From: Novosphingobium meiothermophilum
GTDB taxonomy: Bacteria; Pseudomonadota; Alphaproteobacteria; Sphingomonadales; Sphingomonadaceae
Direction: 5' to 3'
DNA: 64,000 nt
Assembly (NCBI RefSeq): GCF_003171715.1
Contig: NZ_QGHL01000004.1
Coordinates: 310,001-374,000, forward strand
Shown: piece by piece, positions 34,204 to 44,928 of the stretch
Layout of the letters: each line of letters opens with the position of its first letter
Numbering within the stretch: position 1 is the first letter of the stretch
The notes under the pieces: generated by a model
The model's database searches: none
Seen by the model: only the letters and a program-made list of their open reading frames with translations
What the model was told of the DNA's origin: nothing
Translations under genes and position numbers: made by a program

Positions 34204-35091
34204 ATGAGCAATCGCTGGGATGGGATCGATGAAGTGGTGGCCGTGGCCGACGCGGGCACTTTCGTGGCAGCGGCAAAGCGGCTGGGCACCTCCACCTCGC
34301 ACGTCAGCCGGGCGGTGGCGCGGCTTGAGCAGAGCCTTGGCGCGCAGTTCTTCCATCGCACCACCCGTGCGGTAAGCCTTACCGATACCGGGCGCACGCT
34401 GGTGGACCAGTTCCGCCGCCTCATTGCCGAGCGCGACGAGGCAATCGCCATGCTCGACCTTCAGGGAGAACCGCAGGGCCATCTGCGCATCACCTGCCCC
34501 ACCGCGCTGGGCGAACGCTTCGTGGCACCCATCGTGCGCGCCTATGTGCAGGAATATCCCAAGCTTTCGCTCGACCTTGATCTGTCCAATCGCGTGGTGG
34601 AGCTGGTTTCGGAAGGCTATGACCTGGCGATCCGCACCGGCACCCTGCCCGACAGCCGCCTGATCCGCACCCAGATTGCCACGCGCCGCAGCGTGACCTG
34701 CGCTTCGCCTGCCTATCTTGCCGAGCGGGGCACGCCGCAGACCGTCGATGATCTGGATGCGCACGAATGCATCCCGGCAACATCGGATGTGTGGCGCTAC
34801 AAGGTGGACGGCGAGCCGCGCACCATCCGCGCGCGCGGACGCTGGCGGTGCAGCAATGGCGCGGCGGTGTTCGATGCGGCGGTGGCGGGCATGGGCCTGT
34901 GCCAGTTGCCGGAGTTCTATGTGAGCCGGGCCATCGCGGAAGGAACGCTGGTGGAAGTGCTGGACATGTTCACGCCCGACGACGAGCCGATCTGGGCAGT
35001 CTATCCCCAGCGGCGCCACCTGCTTCCGAAGGTCCAGCGCCTGATCGACAAGCTGCGCCGCGAGCTTCCCGCCAGGATGGCGCAAGGGTGA
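34204..35091 (+). CDS. LysR family transcriptional regulator
   Basis: 295-residue LTTR. N-terminal winged HTH with TFVAAAKRLGTSTSHVSRAVARLEQSLGAQFFHRTTRAVSLTDTG; C-terminal periplasmic-binding-like effector domain from about residue 90. Start ATG 34204 gives the normal MSNRWDGIDEVVAVAD N-terminus. Divergent from frmA, so it may regulate that gene; it resembles the CrgA/DmlR-like group. Effector unknown. Confidence 0.9.
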   Translation: MSNRWDGIDEVVAVADAGTFVAAAKRLGTSTSHVSRAVARLEQSLGAQFFHRTTRAVSLTDTGRTLVDQFRRLIAERDEAIAMLDLQGEPQGHLRITCPTALGERFVAPIVRAYVQEYPKLSLDLDLSNRVVELVSEGYDLAIRTGTLPDSRLIRTQIATRRSVTCASPAYLAERGTPQTVDDLDAHECIPATSDVWRYKVDGEPRTIRARGRWRCSNGAAVFDAAVAGMGLCQLPEFYVSRAIAEGTLVEVLDMFTPDDEPIWAVYPQRRHLLPKVQRLIDKLRRELPARMAQG

Positions 35092-35222
35092 ACGCGCCCG
35101 TCTGAAGACGGTTCTTGGAAACGTTCACATAACCCGCTATGCATGCTGCCTGACACTGCCCGCGACGCCGGGCGGGTCCGGTGTGGAAGCGGCTCGCCAG
35201 CAGCCGCGAGGAGGAGAGTGAC

Positions 35223-36539
35223 GTGCCAGCAAGCCCCCAGGGAACGACAGCCGCAACCCGGCCAGACCAATCGCAGGCCCCCGCATCGCAGCGCGCCGCC
35301 TTTGCGGCGGTTACGGTCCTGTTCCTTGCGTGGGGCTTCATCACCTCGCTGATCGATCCGCTCGTGGCCGCAGTGAAGGGCGTTTTCACGCTCAGCACGC
35401 TGGAAGCGCAGCTTTCCGCTTTCGCCTTCTTCATCGCATACGGGGTGATGAGTTTCCCCGCCGCCGCCATCATCGGGCGGCTGCGCGCGGTTCCGGCCAT
35501 CCTGCTGGCACTGGCCACGATGACACTGGCCTGCCTTGTCATGCTGGCGGCGGCCAACATCGCCTCCTACCCGCTGGTTCTGGCCGGGCTGTTCATGCTG
35601 GCCGCGGGCATCACCGTGCTTCAGGTTGCGGCCAACCCCCTTGCCGCCGCGCTGGGCAAGCCGGAAGGCAGCCATTTCCGCCTGACCCTGTCGCAGACCT
35701 TCAATTCCTTCGGCACCTTCCTTGGCCCGGCAATCGGCGCATCGCTGTTCCTCAAAGGCGTGGAAGTGGCCGATGGCGCGGCGCTGACGCCGGAAGTGCG
35801 CGATGCCGCGCTGGCCGGGATCGACCGCGCCTATTTCTGGATCTGCGGCCTGTTGATCGTGCTGCTGGCGTTCTTCTGGGTGAACCGCAAGCGCATCGCC
35901 GCCGCCGCGCCGCCCTCGCAGCCGACTGGCGGGATTACCACGCTGCTGGGGCAGGCGTTCGGCTCGCGCTGGGCCGTGCTGGGGGCAGGCGCAATTTTCA
36001 TCTACGTGGGCGCCGAAGTCACCATCGGCACGCAGATGGCCTTTTATCTCAGCGACAAGGCGATCTGGGGCGCAAGCCTTGAACAGGCGGGAAAGGCGGT
36101 CTCGTTCTACTGGGGCGGCGCCATGGTGGGGCGCGCCATCGGCACCGTGTTGCTGGCACGCTTTGCGGCAGCGCGGCTCATGGCGCTGTTCGCCGCGATC
36201 GCGGCCGGGATGTGCGCCTATCTGTTCCTCGTCGGCGGGGTTTCGGCCGGTTATGTGGCGCTGGCCATCGGCCTGTTCAATTCGATCATGTTCCCGGTGA
36301 TCTTCACCCTTACCCTTGAACGCTCCTCTGCCAGCGAGGAGGCAACATCGGGCCTGCTGTGCACCGGCATCATCGGCGGCGCGCTGATCCCGCCACTGGC
36401 AGGCGCGGTGACGGATGCGGCGGGCATCTTCACCTCGTTCCTCGTGCCGCTGGCCTGCTATGCGCTGCTCGTCGTCTTCGCGATCGGCGCTGCGCGGGCG
36501 CCGGTCTTGCGCCGCGCGAGCAGCGAAAGCGTGCACTGA
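35223..36539 (+). CDS. MFS sugar transporter, FucP/GluP type
   Basis: 438-residue, 12-helix major facilitator. LFLAWGFITSLIDPLVAAVKGVF, AFFIAYGVMSFPAAAIIGRL, ANPLAAALGKPEGSHFRLTLSQTFNSFGTFLGP and IFIYVGAEVTIGTQMAFYL are typical of the fucose/glucose/galactose H+ symporters (FHS family). Start GTG at 35223 is preceded by GAGGAGAG with good spacing. It stands alone; no sugar catabolic genes adjoin, so its sugar is unclear. Confidence 0.9.
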   Translation: MPASPQGTTAATRPDQSQAPASQRAAFAAVTVLFLAWGFITSLIDPLVAAVKGVFTLSTLEAQLSAFAFFIAYGVMSFPAAAIIGRLRAVPAILLALATMTLACLVMLAAANIASYPLVLAGLFMLAAGITVLQVAANPLAAALGKPEGSHFRLTLSQTFNSFGTFLGPAIGASLFLKGVEVADGAALTPEVRDAALAGIDRAYFWICGLLIVLLAFFWVNRKRIAAAAPPSQPTGGITTLLGQAFGSRWAVLGAGAIFIYVGAEVTIGTQMAFYLSDKAIWGASLEQAGKAVSFYWGGAMVGRAIGTVLLARFAAARLMALFAAIAAGMCAYLFLVGGVSAGYVALAIGLFNSIMFPVIFTLTLERSSASEEATSGLLCTGIIGGALIPPLAGAVTDAAGIFTSFLVPLACYALLVVFAIGAARAPVLRRASSESVH

Positions 36540-36832
36540 AACGGGCCGGGCGAATCAATCCTTAGGGACACGCCCCGGCAGCGACCGTCCATTGCCTGAC
36601 CACCGCAATTTTCTGCCCGGCAAAGGCAAAGGATGCCGTAGCGTCAGCTCGGCCAGCCCTTTGCCGGGGCCATTTCGCCCCCTTTCCCTTTACGTAAACT
36701 TCCACTAGCACTTTCTTCCAGAGAGTCGCACGAAGGGGCACGCAGCCGCCCTCGCCAGCGCCGGGAGAGAGCATTGCAGGAACCTGTCCGCCCACATCAG
36801 GCCAAGACCGCGGCCTTTCACGGACCAGACGC
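36540..36832. other. 293-nt intergenic region with two dyads
   Basis: No reading frame with coding character. It holds a perfect 11-bp inverted repeat, CCCGGCAAAGG (36616-36626) and CCTTTGCCGGG (36658-36668), separated by 31 bp, and the palindrome TTTACGTAAA (36689-36698). The first could be an RNA stem-loop ending the MFS transcript; the second is a candidate regulator site for the acyl-CoA gene cluster downstream. Confidence 0.5.
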
Positions 36833-37627
36833 ATGACCGCGCTGGCCGAACCGGCAACCATGGGTGAGCTGGCCGCCAGCATCACCGTGAAGGACGGGCG
36901 ATGCTCGCTGCGCGGGATAGCGGGCTGGTGGCAGGGACGCACCATGTATGGCGGTGCCTCCTCGTTCCTGGCCTATGCCGCCGCGCGCAAGGCCATGCCC
37001 GATCTGCCCCCGCTGCGCGGCGCGCAAGTGGGCTTCATAGCGCCGGTGGGCGGCGATCTTGACATCGTCGTAACCCCGATCCGAAGCGGCAGGAGCGTGA
37101 CCCAGGTGCAGACCGACATCCTGTGCGAAGGCGCGCTTGCCCACCGCACCCTGTGGCTCTTTGGCGCGGCGCGGCCTGCAAACGGCGCGGTCGCAGCCCG
37201 GCAGGAGCAGGCCATTCTCCCGTTGGCGGAGGCACCGCCCATCCCCGCCCCCGAAGGCGATTTCTTCATCCGCAACCTCGATCTGCGGCGCGGAACGGCA
37301 AGGGGCGATGCCCGCCCCGCCACGATCCGCCGATGGGCGCGGCTGAAGGACCGGCGCGGGCTGGACCCTGTCGGCGAACTGGTGCTGCTGGGCGATGCCC
37401 TGCCATCGGGGGCGATGCGCGCCATGGAGCGTCAGGGGCCGATCAGTTCTATGAACTGGTCGCTCACCATCCTTGGCGACGCGCCGCAAACCACCGATGG
37501 CTGGTGGCTGCTCGAAACATCCTCGAACCACATGGCCGACGGCTTTTCGAGCGAGACGCTGCGGATGTGGAATGCCGATGGCGTGGAAGTGATGCGGGGC
37601 CTGCAAAGCGTGGCCATTTTCGGGTGA
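36833..37627 (+). CDS. Acyl-CoA thioesterase-like protein (double hot-dog, TesB-like)
   Basis: 264-residue protein with the thioesterase-like superfamily layout: IAGWWQGRTMYGGASSFLAYAAARKAMPD (first hot-dog helix), LRGAQVGFIAPVGGDLDIVVTPIRSGRSVTQVQTDI, and a C-terminal half with SSMNWSLTIL and WWLLETSSNHMADGFSSETLRMWNADG. Probably hydrolyses an acyl-CoA. First gene of the acyl-CoA cluster 36833-42957; 14 nt before the next gene. Confidence 0.82.
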   Translation: MTALAEPATMGELAASITVKDGRCSLRGIAGWWQGRTMYGGASSFLAYAAARKAMPDLPPLRGAQVGFIAPVGGDLDIVVTPIRSGRSVTQVQTDILCEGALAHRTLWLFGAARPANGAVAARQEQAILPLAEAPPIPAPEGDFFIRNLDLRRGTARGDARPATIRRWARLKDRRGLDPVGELVLLGDALPSGAMRAMERQGPISSMNWSLTILGDAPQTTDGWWLLETSSNHMADGFSSETLRMWNADGVEVMRGLQSVAIFG

Positions 37628-37641
37628 GGAGATCAGACGAC

Positions 37642-38874
37642 ATGCAGCTTGCCGATGCCGCCGCGTTGGGCTTTGAACCGGATCGTCTGGACAGGATCGG
37701 CGTGTTCCTCGACCAGACCTATGTCGCACCGGGCCGCCTGCCGGGATATGATGTGCTGGTCGCGCGTGACGGCGAGGCGGTCTATCGCCACACCAGCGGC
37801 AAGGCGCGGGCCGATGGCACCCCGCTGGCAGGCGATACGATCTTCCGCATCGCCTCGATGACAAAGCCGCTGACCTCGGTCGCTTTCATGATGCTGGTCG
37901 AGGAAGGCAAGGTTGCGCTCGATGATCCGGTGACGAACGTGCTGCCGGAGTTCGCGGCGCTGGGCGTCTATACCGGCGGCGGCGGCGAGGTTGACTTCTC
38001 TCCGCCCCGCCCCGCCCCGCCGATGCGCATGATCGACCTCATCAGCCATCAGTCAGGGCTGACCTATGGCATCCAGAACCGGACGAATGTCGACGCCGCC
38101 TATCGCAAGGGACGGCTCGATGGCCACGCCAGCCTTCCCGGCAACGATCACTTCATTGCCGAACTGGCGCAGATCCCGCTTGAGTTCGAACCCGGTCAGG
38201 GCTGGAACTATTCGGTGGGCACCGATGTGCTGGGTGTGATCGTGTCTCGGCTTTCGGGAATGAGCCTGGGCGAGTTCCTGCGCACCCGCATCTTCGATCC
38301 GCTGGGCATGACCGACACCGGATTTCATTGTCCCGACGACAAGGCGCACCGTCTGGCCGATGCCTGGGCCTACAAGGCCGGGCAACCGCCGCAACTGTTC
38401 GATCCCGCCGAGAAGTCCGGAACGCGCCGGGTGCCGCGCTTTGAAAGCGGCGGCGGCGGGCTGCTGTCCACCACGCAGGACTATCACCGGTTCTGCCGGA
38501 TGCTGGCAGGGGGCGGCGCGGCCGATGGCGTGCGCATCCTCAGCCCCAAGACCCTGCAACTGATGACGGCCAACCACCTGCCCGGCGGGGCTGACCTGAC
38601 GCAGGTTTCGCGCGCGCTTTTCAGCGAAGCCTATAACGCGGGCGCAGGCTTCGGACTGGGCTTTGGCGTGACGATCGATCCGGCGCGCGCGCTGGTGCCC
38701 GGCTCGGCGGGCGAGTTCTACTGGGGCGGCATCTTCTCGACCGCGTTCTTCGTCGATCCGGTGGAGAAGGTCCACGCCGTGTTCATGACCCAGCTCTACC
38801 CTTCGTTCATCTATCCCATCCGGCGTCAGTTGAAGACGCTGATCTATGCCGCGCTGGCGACAAGCCGCGCCTGA
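37642..38874 (+). CDS. Serine hydrolase, class C beta-lactamase/esterase family
   Basis: 410-residue beta-lactamase-fold hydrolase. SxxK motif in ASMTKPLTS, Tyr motif in [12 protein letters not shown] (YSV) and a C-terminal FWWGG-like [16 protein letters not shown]. This group (EstB/LovD-like) acts mostly on esters rather than beta-lactams. No signal peptide, so cytoplasmic. GAGGAG precedes the ATG at 37642. Lies in a CoA-ester cluster, which favours an esterase role. Confidence 0.9.
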   Translation: MQLADAAALGFEPDRLDRIGVFLDQTYVAPGRLPGYDVLVARDGEAVYRHTSGKARADGTPLAGDTIFRIASMTKPLTSVAFMMLVEEGKVALDDPVTNVLPEFAALGVYTGGGGEVDFSPPRPAPPMRMIDLISHQSGLTYGIQNRTNVDAAYRKGRLDGHASLPGNDHFIAELAQIPLEFEPGQGWNYSVGTDVLGVIVSRLSGMSLGEFLRTRIFDPLGMTDTGFHCPDDKAHRLADAWAYKAGQPPQLFDPAEKSGTRRVPRFESGGGGLLSTTQDYHRFCRMLAGGGAADGVRILSPKTLQLMTANHLPGGADLTQVSRALFSEAYNAGAGFGLGFGVTIDPARALVPGSAGEFYWGGIFSTAFFVDPVEKVHAVFMTQLYPSFIYPIRRQLKTLIYAALATSRA

Positions 38875-38899
38875 ACCCCAGCCCCAAGGAGCAAATGCG

Positions 38900-40156
38900 A
38901 TGTCCGACCCCATCCCCGGTGCGAAAGAGCATATCGAAGCGGCCCGTAAGCTGGCGGCCACGATCGACGACATTCCCGCCGACACCCCGCTTCTGCCGGT
39001 AGAGCGCGTTGGCGTGATCGGCGCGGGCACAATGGGCGGCGGCATCACCATGAACTTCCTGACCGCCGGCATACCCGTAACCATCGTGGAAATGACACAG
39101 GAAGCGCTCGACCGCGGCGTGGCGACCATGCGCAGGAACTACGAAAACACCGTCAAGCGCGGGAAGATGGAAGCCGCCGCCGCAGAAGCGGCCATGGCCC
39201 GGCTGACCCCGACGCTCGATTTCGGCGCGCTGGCCGATGCCGACCTCATCATCGAGGCGGTTTACGAGAACATGGACGTGAAGAAGGACGTGTTCCGCAA
39301 GATCGACGGCATCGCCAAGCCCGGCGCGATCCTTGCCTCGAACACCAGCTATCTCGACATCGACGAGATCGCCAGCGTCACTGGCCGCCCGGAATCGGTG
39401 CTGGGGATGCACTTCTTCTCGCCCGCCAACGTGATGAAGCTGCTGGAAGTGGTGCGCGGCGCCAAGACCTCGAAGCAGGTGCTCGCCACGGTCATGGCGC
39501 TTTCGGTGAAGATCGGAAAGGTGCCGGTCGTCTCCGGCGTGTGCCACGGCTTCATCGGCAACCGGATGCTCTCCCCGCGTCAGGCGCAGGCGCACGCGCT
39601 CATCATGGAAGGGGCGAATTACTGGGAAGTGGACGAGGCCCTGCTGGAGTTCGGCTTCCCGATGGGGCCGTGGCAGATGGCCGATCTTGCAGGCGTGGAC
39701 ATCGGCTGGCACCGCGATCCCTCGCGCATCGAAACCCTGCGCGATGCACTGTGCGCCGTAGGCCGCTGGGGCCAGAAAACCCGGAAGGGCTTCTACGACT
39801 ACGACGAGAATCGCCAGCGCACACCATCCGACGAAGTGAAGGCGATCATCGCGGAGTTCGCCGCGAAGGAAGGCAAAGCCCAGCGCTCGATCGACAAGGA
39901 CGAGATCCGCGAACGCCTGCTCTACCCCATGATCAGCGAAGGCGCGCTGATCCTTGAGGAAGGCATCTCGCAGCGCGCGAGCGACATCGATACGGTCTGG
40001 CTGAATGGCTATGGCTGGCCTGCGTGGACCGGCGGCCCGATGTTCTGGGCCGATCATATCGGTCTGGATACGGTGGTTGCGGGCCTGAAAAAGCACGGCC
40101 TGCCGGTTGCGCCGCTGCTGGAGCGAAAGGCCGCCGCAGGCGAGACGTTCAACTGA
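38900..40156 (+). CDS. 3-hydroxyacyl-CoA dehydrogenase
   Basis: 418-residue NAD-dependent dehydrogenase corresponding to the FadB/FadJ dehydrogenase half without a hydratase domain. NAD motif [13 protein letters not shown]; catalytic His in [12 protein letters not shown] (with the Glu of the [12 protein letters not shown] region); C-terminal repeat [15 protein letters not shown] and [10 protein letters not shown]. An AAGGAG site precedes the ATG at 38900. Oxidises L-3-hydroxyacyl-CoA to 3-ketoacyl-CoA, which the thiolase at 41782-42957 would cleave. Confidence 0.93.
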   Translation: MSDPIPGAKEHIEAARKLAATIDDIPADTPLLPVERVGVIGAGTMGGGITMNFLTAGIPVTIVEMTQEALDRGVATMRRNYENTVKRGKMEAAAAEAAMARLTPTLDFGALADADLIIEAVYENMDVKKDVFRKIDGIAKPGAILASNTSYLDIDEIASVTGRPESVLGMHFFSPANVMKLLEVVRGAKTSKQVLATVMALSVKIGKVPVVSGVCHGFIGNRMLSPRQAQAHALIMEGANYWEVDEALLEFGFPMGPWQMADLAGVDIGWHRDPSRIETLRDALCAVGRWGQKTRKGFYDYDENRQRTPSDEVKAIIAEFAAKEGKAQRSIDKDEIRERLLYPMISEGALILEEGISQRASDIDTVWLNGYGWPAWTGGPMFWADHIGLDTVVAGLKKHGLPVAPLLERKAAAGETFN

Positions 40157-40184
40157 ACGGGCTGATCTGAACCGGAGACTGGCG

Positions 40185-41789
40185 ATGCGGATCGAGGATA
40201 TCGTCGAAAGCCCCTTCACCCCGCTCAGCGTGATCCTGCGCGCCCATGCCGCACGGCGGGGCAAGGCCGTGGCGCTGGCGGATGAGACGCGCACGGTCAG
40301 CTGGGCGCAGATGGACGCCCTGATCGACCGCATCGCTGCCGCTCTTCAGCGCGAGGGTGTGCAAAGCCATGAACCGGTTGCCATCGCGGCAATGAATGCG
40401 GTGCCGACCGCGCTGGCGTTCCTCGGCGCCATCCGCGCAGGCGCCGTGGCCGCCCCCCTTACCTCCACCGCAGCGCCGGAAACCATCGTAGCCATGCTGG
40501 CCGATAGCGGAAGCCGGGTGCTCCTGCTCGACAGTGAAATCGCCGCGCGCATCGGCGGGCAGGCACTTCCCGCAGGTGTGAAGCGGATCGCGCTGGACGA
40601 CAGCGCTGCGGGCGAGCCGCTGAGCGCGTGGATGGCCGAGGAAGGCGCAAGGCCGCAGGAGCGCGTCCCCGCCCCCGGCGATCCTTTCAACATCATCTAT
40701 TCTTCTGGCACCACCGGCGCCCCCAAGGGCATCGTGCAGAGCCATGTGATGCGCCATGAATACGCGCGGCGCACGATCGTTGCAGGATATGACGACGATA
40801 CGGCGGTGATCTGTTCGACCCCGCTCTATTCCAATACCACGCTGGTCAGTTTCCTTCCCGCGCTGACGGCAGGCGGCAAGGTGGTGCTGATGCGCAAGTT
40901 CGATGCGCGCCGGTTCCTCGAACTGTCCGAGCGCGAGCGCGTGACCAATGCCATGCTGGTGCCCGTGCAATACCGGCGCATCATGGAACTGCCCGATTTC
41001 GACAGCTTCGATCTTTCATCCTACCGGCTGAAATCGTGCACTTCCGCGCCCTTTCCGGCATGGCTCAAGGCCGATGTCCTCCCGCGCTGGCCCGGCGGTC
41101 TCACCGATGGCTACGGCATGACCGAAGGCGGCGCCACCACGATCCTGCTGGCGCACAAGCACCCCGACAAGCTGCACACCGTGGGGCAGGTGGCCCCCGG
41201 CCATATCATGAAGATCATCGACGAGGCGGGCAACGAACTGCCGCAGGGCGAAGTGGGCGAGATCGTGGGCCATTCGCCGATCATGATGAACGGCTATCAC
41301 GGCAAGCCCGACAAGACCCGCGAAGTCGAATGGTTCGACGCCGAAGGGCGGCGCTACATCCGCCATGGCGACATTGGCCGGTTCGACGAGGACGGCTTCC
41401 TCATCCTGATGGACCGCGCCAAGGACATGATCATTTCCGGCGGGTTCAACATCTATCCCAGCGACCTTGAAGCCGAACTGACCCGCCAGAGCGCGGTAAA
41501 GGAAGCCGCCGTGGTTGGCGTACCGTCGGATGTCTGGGGGGAAACCCCGCTTGCCGTTGTGGTTCTGGCCGATCCCGCAGCCGATCCACAGACGATCCTT
41601 GCCGAAGCCAACAGCCGCCTTGGCAAGACCCAGCGCATTTCCGCGATCGAGGTGGTTGATGAACTGCCGCGCAGTCCCATCGGCAAGGTTCTGAAGCGCG
41701 AACTGCGCGACCGTTTCGGCGGCAATCCGATCCTTGCCGCCACTTCCCTTGAAAAGACACCATCCCAGCAGGAGCATGACCATGCGTGA
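40185..41789 (+). CDS. AMP-forming acyl-CoA ligase
   Basis: 534-residue ANL-superfamily synthetase. P-loop [19 protein letters not shown]5 motif [13 protein letters not shown]7/A8 region [35 protein letters not shown] and catalytic Lys in [12 protein letters not shown]. Activates a carboxylic acid with ATP and CoA to feed the following beta-oxidation enzymes. The substrate class (medium-chain or aromatic) cannot be read. Stop overlaps the thiolase start by 8 nt. Confidence 0.93.
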   Translation: MRIEDIVESPFTPLSVILRAHAARRGKAVALADETRTVSWAQMDALIDRIAAALQREGVQSHEPVAIAAMNAVPTALAFLGAIRAGAVAAPLTSTAAPETIVAMLADSGSRVLLLDSEIAARIGGQALPAGVKRIALDDSAAGEPLSAWMAEEGARPQERVPAPGDPFNIIYSSGTTGAPKGIVQSHVMRHEYARRTIVAGYDDDTAVICSTPLYSNTTLVSFLPALTAGGKVVLMRKFDARRFLELSERERVTNAMLVPVQYRRIMELPDFDSFDLSSYRLKSCTSAPFPAWLKADVLPRWPGGLTDGYGMTEGGATTILLAHKHPDKLHTVGQVAPGHIMKIIDEAGNELPQGEVGEIVGHSPIMMNGYHGKPDKTREVEWFDAEGRRYIRHGDIGRFDEDGFLILMDRAKDMIISGGFNIYPSDLEAELTRQSAVKEAAVVGVPSDVWGETPLAVVVLADPAADPQTILAEANSRLGKTQRISAIEVVDELPRSPIGKVLKRELRDRFGGNPILAATSLEKTPSQQEHDHA

Positions 41790-42957
41790 CGCCGTAATCG
41801 TATCCGCCGCCCGCACGCCCATCGGGCGCGCCTACAAGGGCGCCTTCAACGCTACCCCCGGCGCCACGCTGGGGGCGCTCTCGCTGGAAGCCGCGATTGC
41901 CCGTGCCGGGATCGACCCTGCCGAGGTTGACGACGTGCTGTGGGGTGCGGCCCTGCAACAGGGCGCGCAGGCAGGCAACATTGCCCGGCAGGTGGCACTG
42001 CGCGCGGGCCTTCCCGTGACGGTTTCGGGCATGAGCATGGACCGGCAGTGCTCTTCGGGCCTGATGACGATTGCCACAGCCGCCAAGCAGGTTGTGATCG
42101 ACCGCATGGACGTGGTGGCCGCGGGCGGACAGGAATCGATCAGCCTCGTCCAGACCAAGGACATGCGCGTCATGCCCGACAAGAGCCTGATGGCAATGCA
42201 CAAGGCCATCTACATGCCGATGCTGCAAACCGCCGAGATCGTCGGCCAGCGCTATGGCATAAGCCGCGAGGCTTGTGACGAATACGCCCTGCAATCGCAG
42301 CAGCGCACCGCTGCCGCGCAAGGTGCAGGCAAGTTCGATGACGAGATCGTGTCGGTTGATGCCTCGATGGGCGTGCAGAACAAGGACACCGGCGAAATCA
42401 CGTATCAGGATGTCCATCTTGCCAGGGACGAGGGCAATCGTCCCTCGACCACGCTGGAAAACCTTGCTGCCCTCAAGCCGGTGATTGAAGGCGGCATCGT
42501 GACCGCGGGCAATGCCAGCCAGCTTTCCGATGGGTCGGCGGCCGTGGTCGTGATGGAAGCCGCGCTCGCCGCCAAGCGCGGCCTTGCCCCGCTGGGCCGC
42601 TATGTCGGCATGGCCGTGGCGGGGACCGAGCCGGATGAAATGGGCATCGGCCCGGTCTTCGCCATTCCCAAGCTGTTGCAGCGCTTCGGGCTCAAGATGG
42701 ACGACATCGGCCTGTGGGAACTGAACGAGGCGTTTGCCGTGCAGGTGCTCTACTGCCGCGACAAGCTGGGCATTCCCAATGACCTGCTCAACGTCAACGG
42801 CGGCTCGATCTCGATCGGGCACCCCTATGGCATGACGGGTGCGCGCTGCACCATGCATGCCCTGATCGAGGGCAAGCGCCGGGGGGCAAAGTATGTCGTC
42901 GTCACCATGTGCGTCGGCGGCGGCATGGGCGCGGCCGGGCTGTTCGAAGTTTTCTAA
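41782..42957 (+). CDS. Acetyl-CoA acyltransferase (thiolase)
   Basis: 391-residue degradative thiolase. Nucleophile Cys in [10 protein letters not shown], His in [14 protein letters not shown] and the second catalytic Cys in [13 protein letters not shown]. Start chosen at ATG 41782, 7 nt after AGGAG, rather than the ATG at 41776, which is too close. Completes a set of ligase, dehydrogenase and thiolase for a beta-oxidation-like route; no acyl-CoA dehydrogenase or hydratase is adjacent. Confidence 0.95.
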   Translation: MRDAVIVSAARTPIGRAYKGAFNATPGATLGALSLEAAIARAGIDPAEVDDVLWGAALQQGAQAGNIARQVALRAGLPVTVSGMSMDRQCSSGLMTIATAAKQVVIDRMDVVAAGGQESISLVQTKDMRVMPDKSLMAMHKAIYMPMLQTAEIVGQRYGISREACDEYALQSQQRTAAAQGAGKFDDEIVSVDASMGVQNKDTGEITYQDVHLARDEGNRPSTTLENLAALKPVIEGGIVTAGNASQLSDGSAAVVVMEAALAAKRGLAPLGRYVGMAVAGTEPDEMGIGPVFAIPKLLQRFGLKMDDIGLWELNEAFAVQVLYCRDKLGIPNDLLNVNGGSISIGHPYGMTGARCTMHALIEGKRRGAKYVVVTMCVGGGMGAAGLFEVF

Positions 42958-42975
42958 GGACGCGGGCGGGCGGCC

Positions 42976-43413
42976 TCAGCCCTTGTGCTGGCCGCCGCCC
43001 GCTTCGGCCTTGCCGGGTGCCGGAGCAAACCCCTGAAGGCCAAGCCACCATTGCAGCGCGATGACCGCGCCCTTGGCGGGTTGAAGGAAAGCTCCCAGCA
43101 GCATGACCGCCATGACGGCCACGCCAAGCATCATCGCCCAGCCCGGCAGGCCGGTATGCAGGCCCAGTTCGATGATGACCGGGGCCATGATATGCCCGGT
43201 CAGCAGGATCGCGATATAGGGCGGAAAATCGTCAGCCGCGTGGAGCGTCCAGTTCTGCCCGCACATCCGGCAGCGCTCGACCGGCTTCAGGAACCGCGCG
43301 AACAGGTGGGTGCCGCCGCAACGCGGACACTTGCCCCGGATGCCCCGCCACAGCGCCCCAACCAGCCCTTGGGGCAAGAGACCTCGATCAAGCGGCAGTG
43401 CAAGGTTCGGCAT
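42976..43413 (-). CDS. DUF983 zinc-ribbon membrane protein
   Basis: 145 residues with CPRCGG (residue ~29) and CRMCGQNW (~48) forming a rubredoxin-like zinc knuckle, then two transmembrane helices (about 66-90 and 93-115). Matches the DUF983 family, whose role is unknown. 8 nt downstream of der on the same strand; convergent with the thiolase. Confidence 0.88.
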   Translation of the reverse strand: MPNLALPLDRGLLPQGLVGALWRGIRGKCPRCGGTHLFARFLKPVERCRMCGQNWTLHAADDFPPYIAILLTGHIMAPVIIELGLHTGLPGWAMMLGVAVMAVMLLGAFLQPAKGAVIALQWWLGLQGFAPAPGKAEAGGGQHKG

Positions 43414-43421
43414 GGGCGATC

Positions 43422-44804
43422 CTATTTCGCGAAGGGGTTCTTCGGGCTGCGCAGCGTAAGGCGGATCGGCACGGCATCGAAGCCCAGTTCGCGGCGGATG
43501 CCGTTGACAAGGTAGCGCCGATAGCTTTCGGGCAACTGATCCAGCCGGGTGCCGAACAGGACGAAGCCGGGCGGGCGCGTCTTGGCCTGCGTGATATAGC
43601 GCAGCTTGATGCGGCGTCCCCCCGGCGCGGGCGGCGGATTGGCGGCCAGTGCATCATCGAACCAGCGGTTGAGCGCCGAGGTCGGCACGCGCTTCGACCA
43701 TGCGGCGCGGATCTCGAAGGCAGCCTTGAGGAGATCGTCCAGGCCCTTGCCGGTGCGTCCGGAAATGGCGAGCAGCGGGACGCCCCTGACCTGCGCCAGC
43801 CCTTCGTCGAGAGCGGCGCGAATGCCCTGAAACAGCGCCGAAGGATCTTCGGCCACATCCCACTTGTTGATCGCGATGATAAGCGCGCGGCCCTCCTCAA
43901 GCACCATCGAGGCAATCTTGAGATCCTGATGTTCAAGCCCGCGTGTGGCATCGAGCACAAGCACGACGACTTCGGCGAAGTCTATGGCGCGGCGCGTATC
44001 GGCGACCGAAAGCTTCTCCAGCTTGTCGGTCACTTGCGCCTTCTTGCGCATGCCTGCCGTGTCGATCAGGCGCACCGGGCGGTAGGCTTCGCGTTCGGGA
44101 TCGAACCATTGCCAGTCAATCGCGATGGAATCGCGGGTGATCCCCGCCTCCGGCCCCGTAAGCAGGCGATCCTCGCCCAGCAGCTTGTTGATAAGCGTCG
44201 ATTTTCCGGCATTGGGGCGGCCCACGATCGCCAGCTTCAGAACGGATTCGGGATCGAACTCCTCCTCCTCAGCCGTATCGTCCTCTTCGGCGTCTTCGTC
44301 CGCCTGCTTGCCTTCGATATGCGGACGCAGCGCTTCGAACAGATCCGCCAGCCCCTGTCCGTGTTCAGCAGAGAATGCCACCGGTTCGCCAAAGCCGAGC
44401 GCGAAGGCATCGTAAAGGCCGGGATCGCCTGCCCGGCCTTCGGCCTTGTTCGCCATGAGCACGATGGGAACCCGGCTTTGCCGCAGGTAGCGGGCAATTT
44501 CCTCATCGAGCGGGGTGACGCCCGCGCGCGCGTCGATCACGAACAGGGCCACATCGGCCCCCACCAGCGAGGCTTCGGTCTGCTGGCGCATCCGGCCGGG
44601 CAGGGTATCGGGATCAAGATCTTCCCAGCCTGCGGTATCGACGATGGTGAACTCCAGACCAAGCAGGTTGGCATCGCCAAAGCGGCGATCCCGGGTAACG
44701 CCGGGCTGATCGTCCACCAGGGCCAGCTTCTTGCCGACAAGACGGTTGAACAACGTGGATTTGCCCACGTTGGGGCGTCCGATGATGATGACCTGGGGGC
44801 GCAT
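43422..44804 (-). CDS. der: GTPase Der (EngA), ribosome assembly
   Basis: 460-residue essential GTPase with two tandem G domains: first P-loop IIGRPNVGKSTLFN with DTAGWED and NKAEG; second P-loop IVGRPNAGKSTLINKLLGED with DTAGMRKKAQV and INKWD. The domains are joined by an acidic linker (EDAEEDDTAEEEEFD). The C-terminal KH-like domain ends with the LRSPKNPF motif. It helps 50S subunit maturation. Confidence 0.97.
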   Translation of the reverse strand: MRPQVIIIGRPNVGKSTLFNRLVGKKLALVDDQPGVTRDRRFGDANLLGLEFTIVDTAGWEDLDPDTLPGRMRQQTEASLVGADVALFVIDARAGVTPLDEEIARYLRQSRVPIVLMANKAEGRAGDPGLYDAFALGFGEPVAFSAEHGQGLADLFEALRPHIEGKQADEDAEEDDTAEEEEFDPESVLKLAIVGRPNAGKSTLINKLLGEDRLLTGPEAGITRDSIAIDWQWFDPEREAYRPVRLIDTAGMRKKAQVTDKLEKLSVADTRRAIDFAEVVVLVLDATRGLEHQDLKIASMVLEEGRALIIAINKWDVAEDPSALFQGIRAALDEGLAQVRGVPLLAISGRTGKGLDDLLKAAFEIRAAWSKRVPTSALNRWFDDALAANPPPAPGGRRIKLRYITQAKTRPPGFVLFGTRLDQLPESYRRYLVNGIRRELGFDAVPIRLTLRSPKNPFAK

Positions 44805-44928
44805 GGCTCACCCGTTACGCCTCCCGCGCGTGAACGCAAGCGCGGGTTTAAGTGCGGGCGAATGATTAGGCCCGCGTTAACCATGGGTGAAAGGCTGGAC
44901 ATAACCAAAGTAGGGGATAGTGCCCTCC

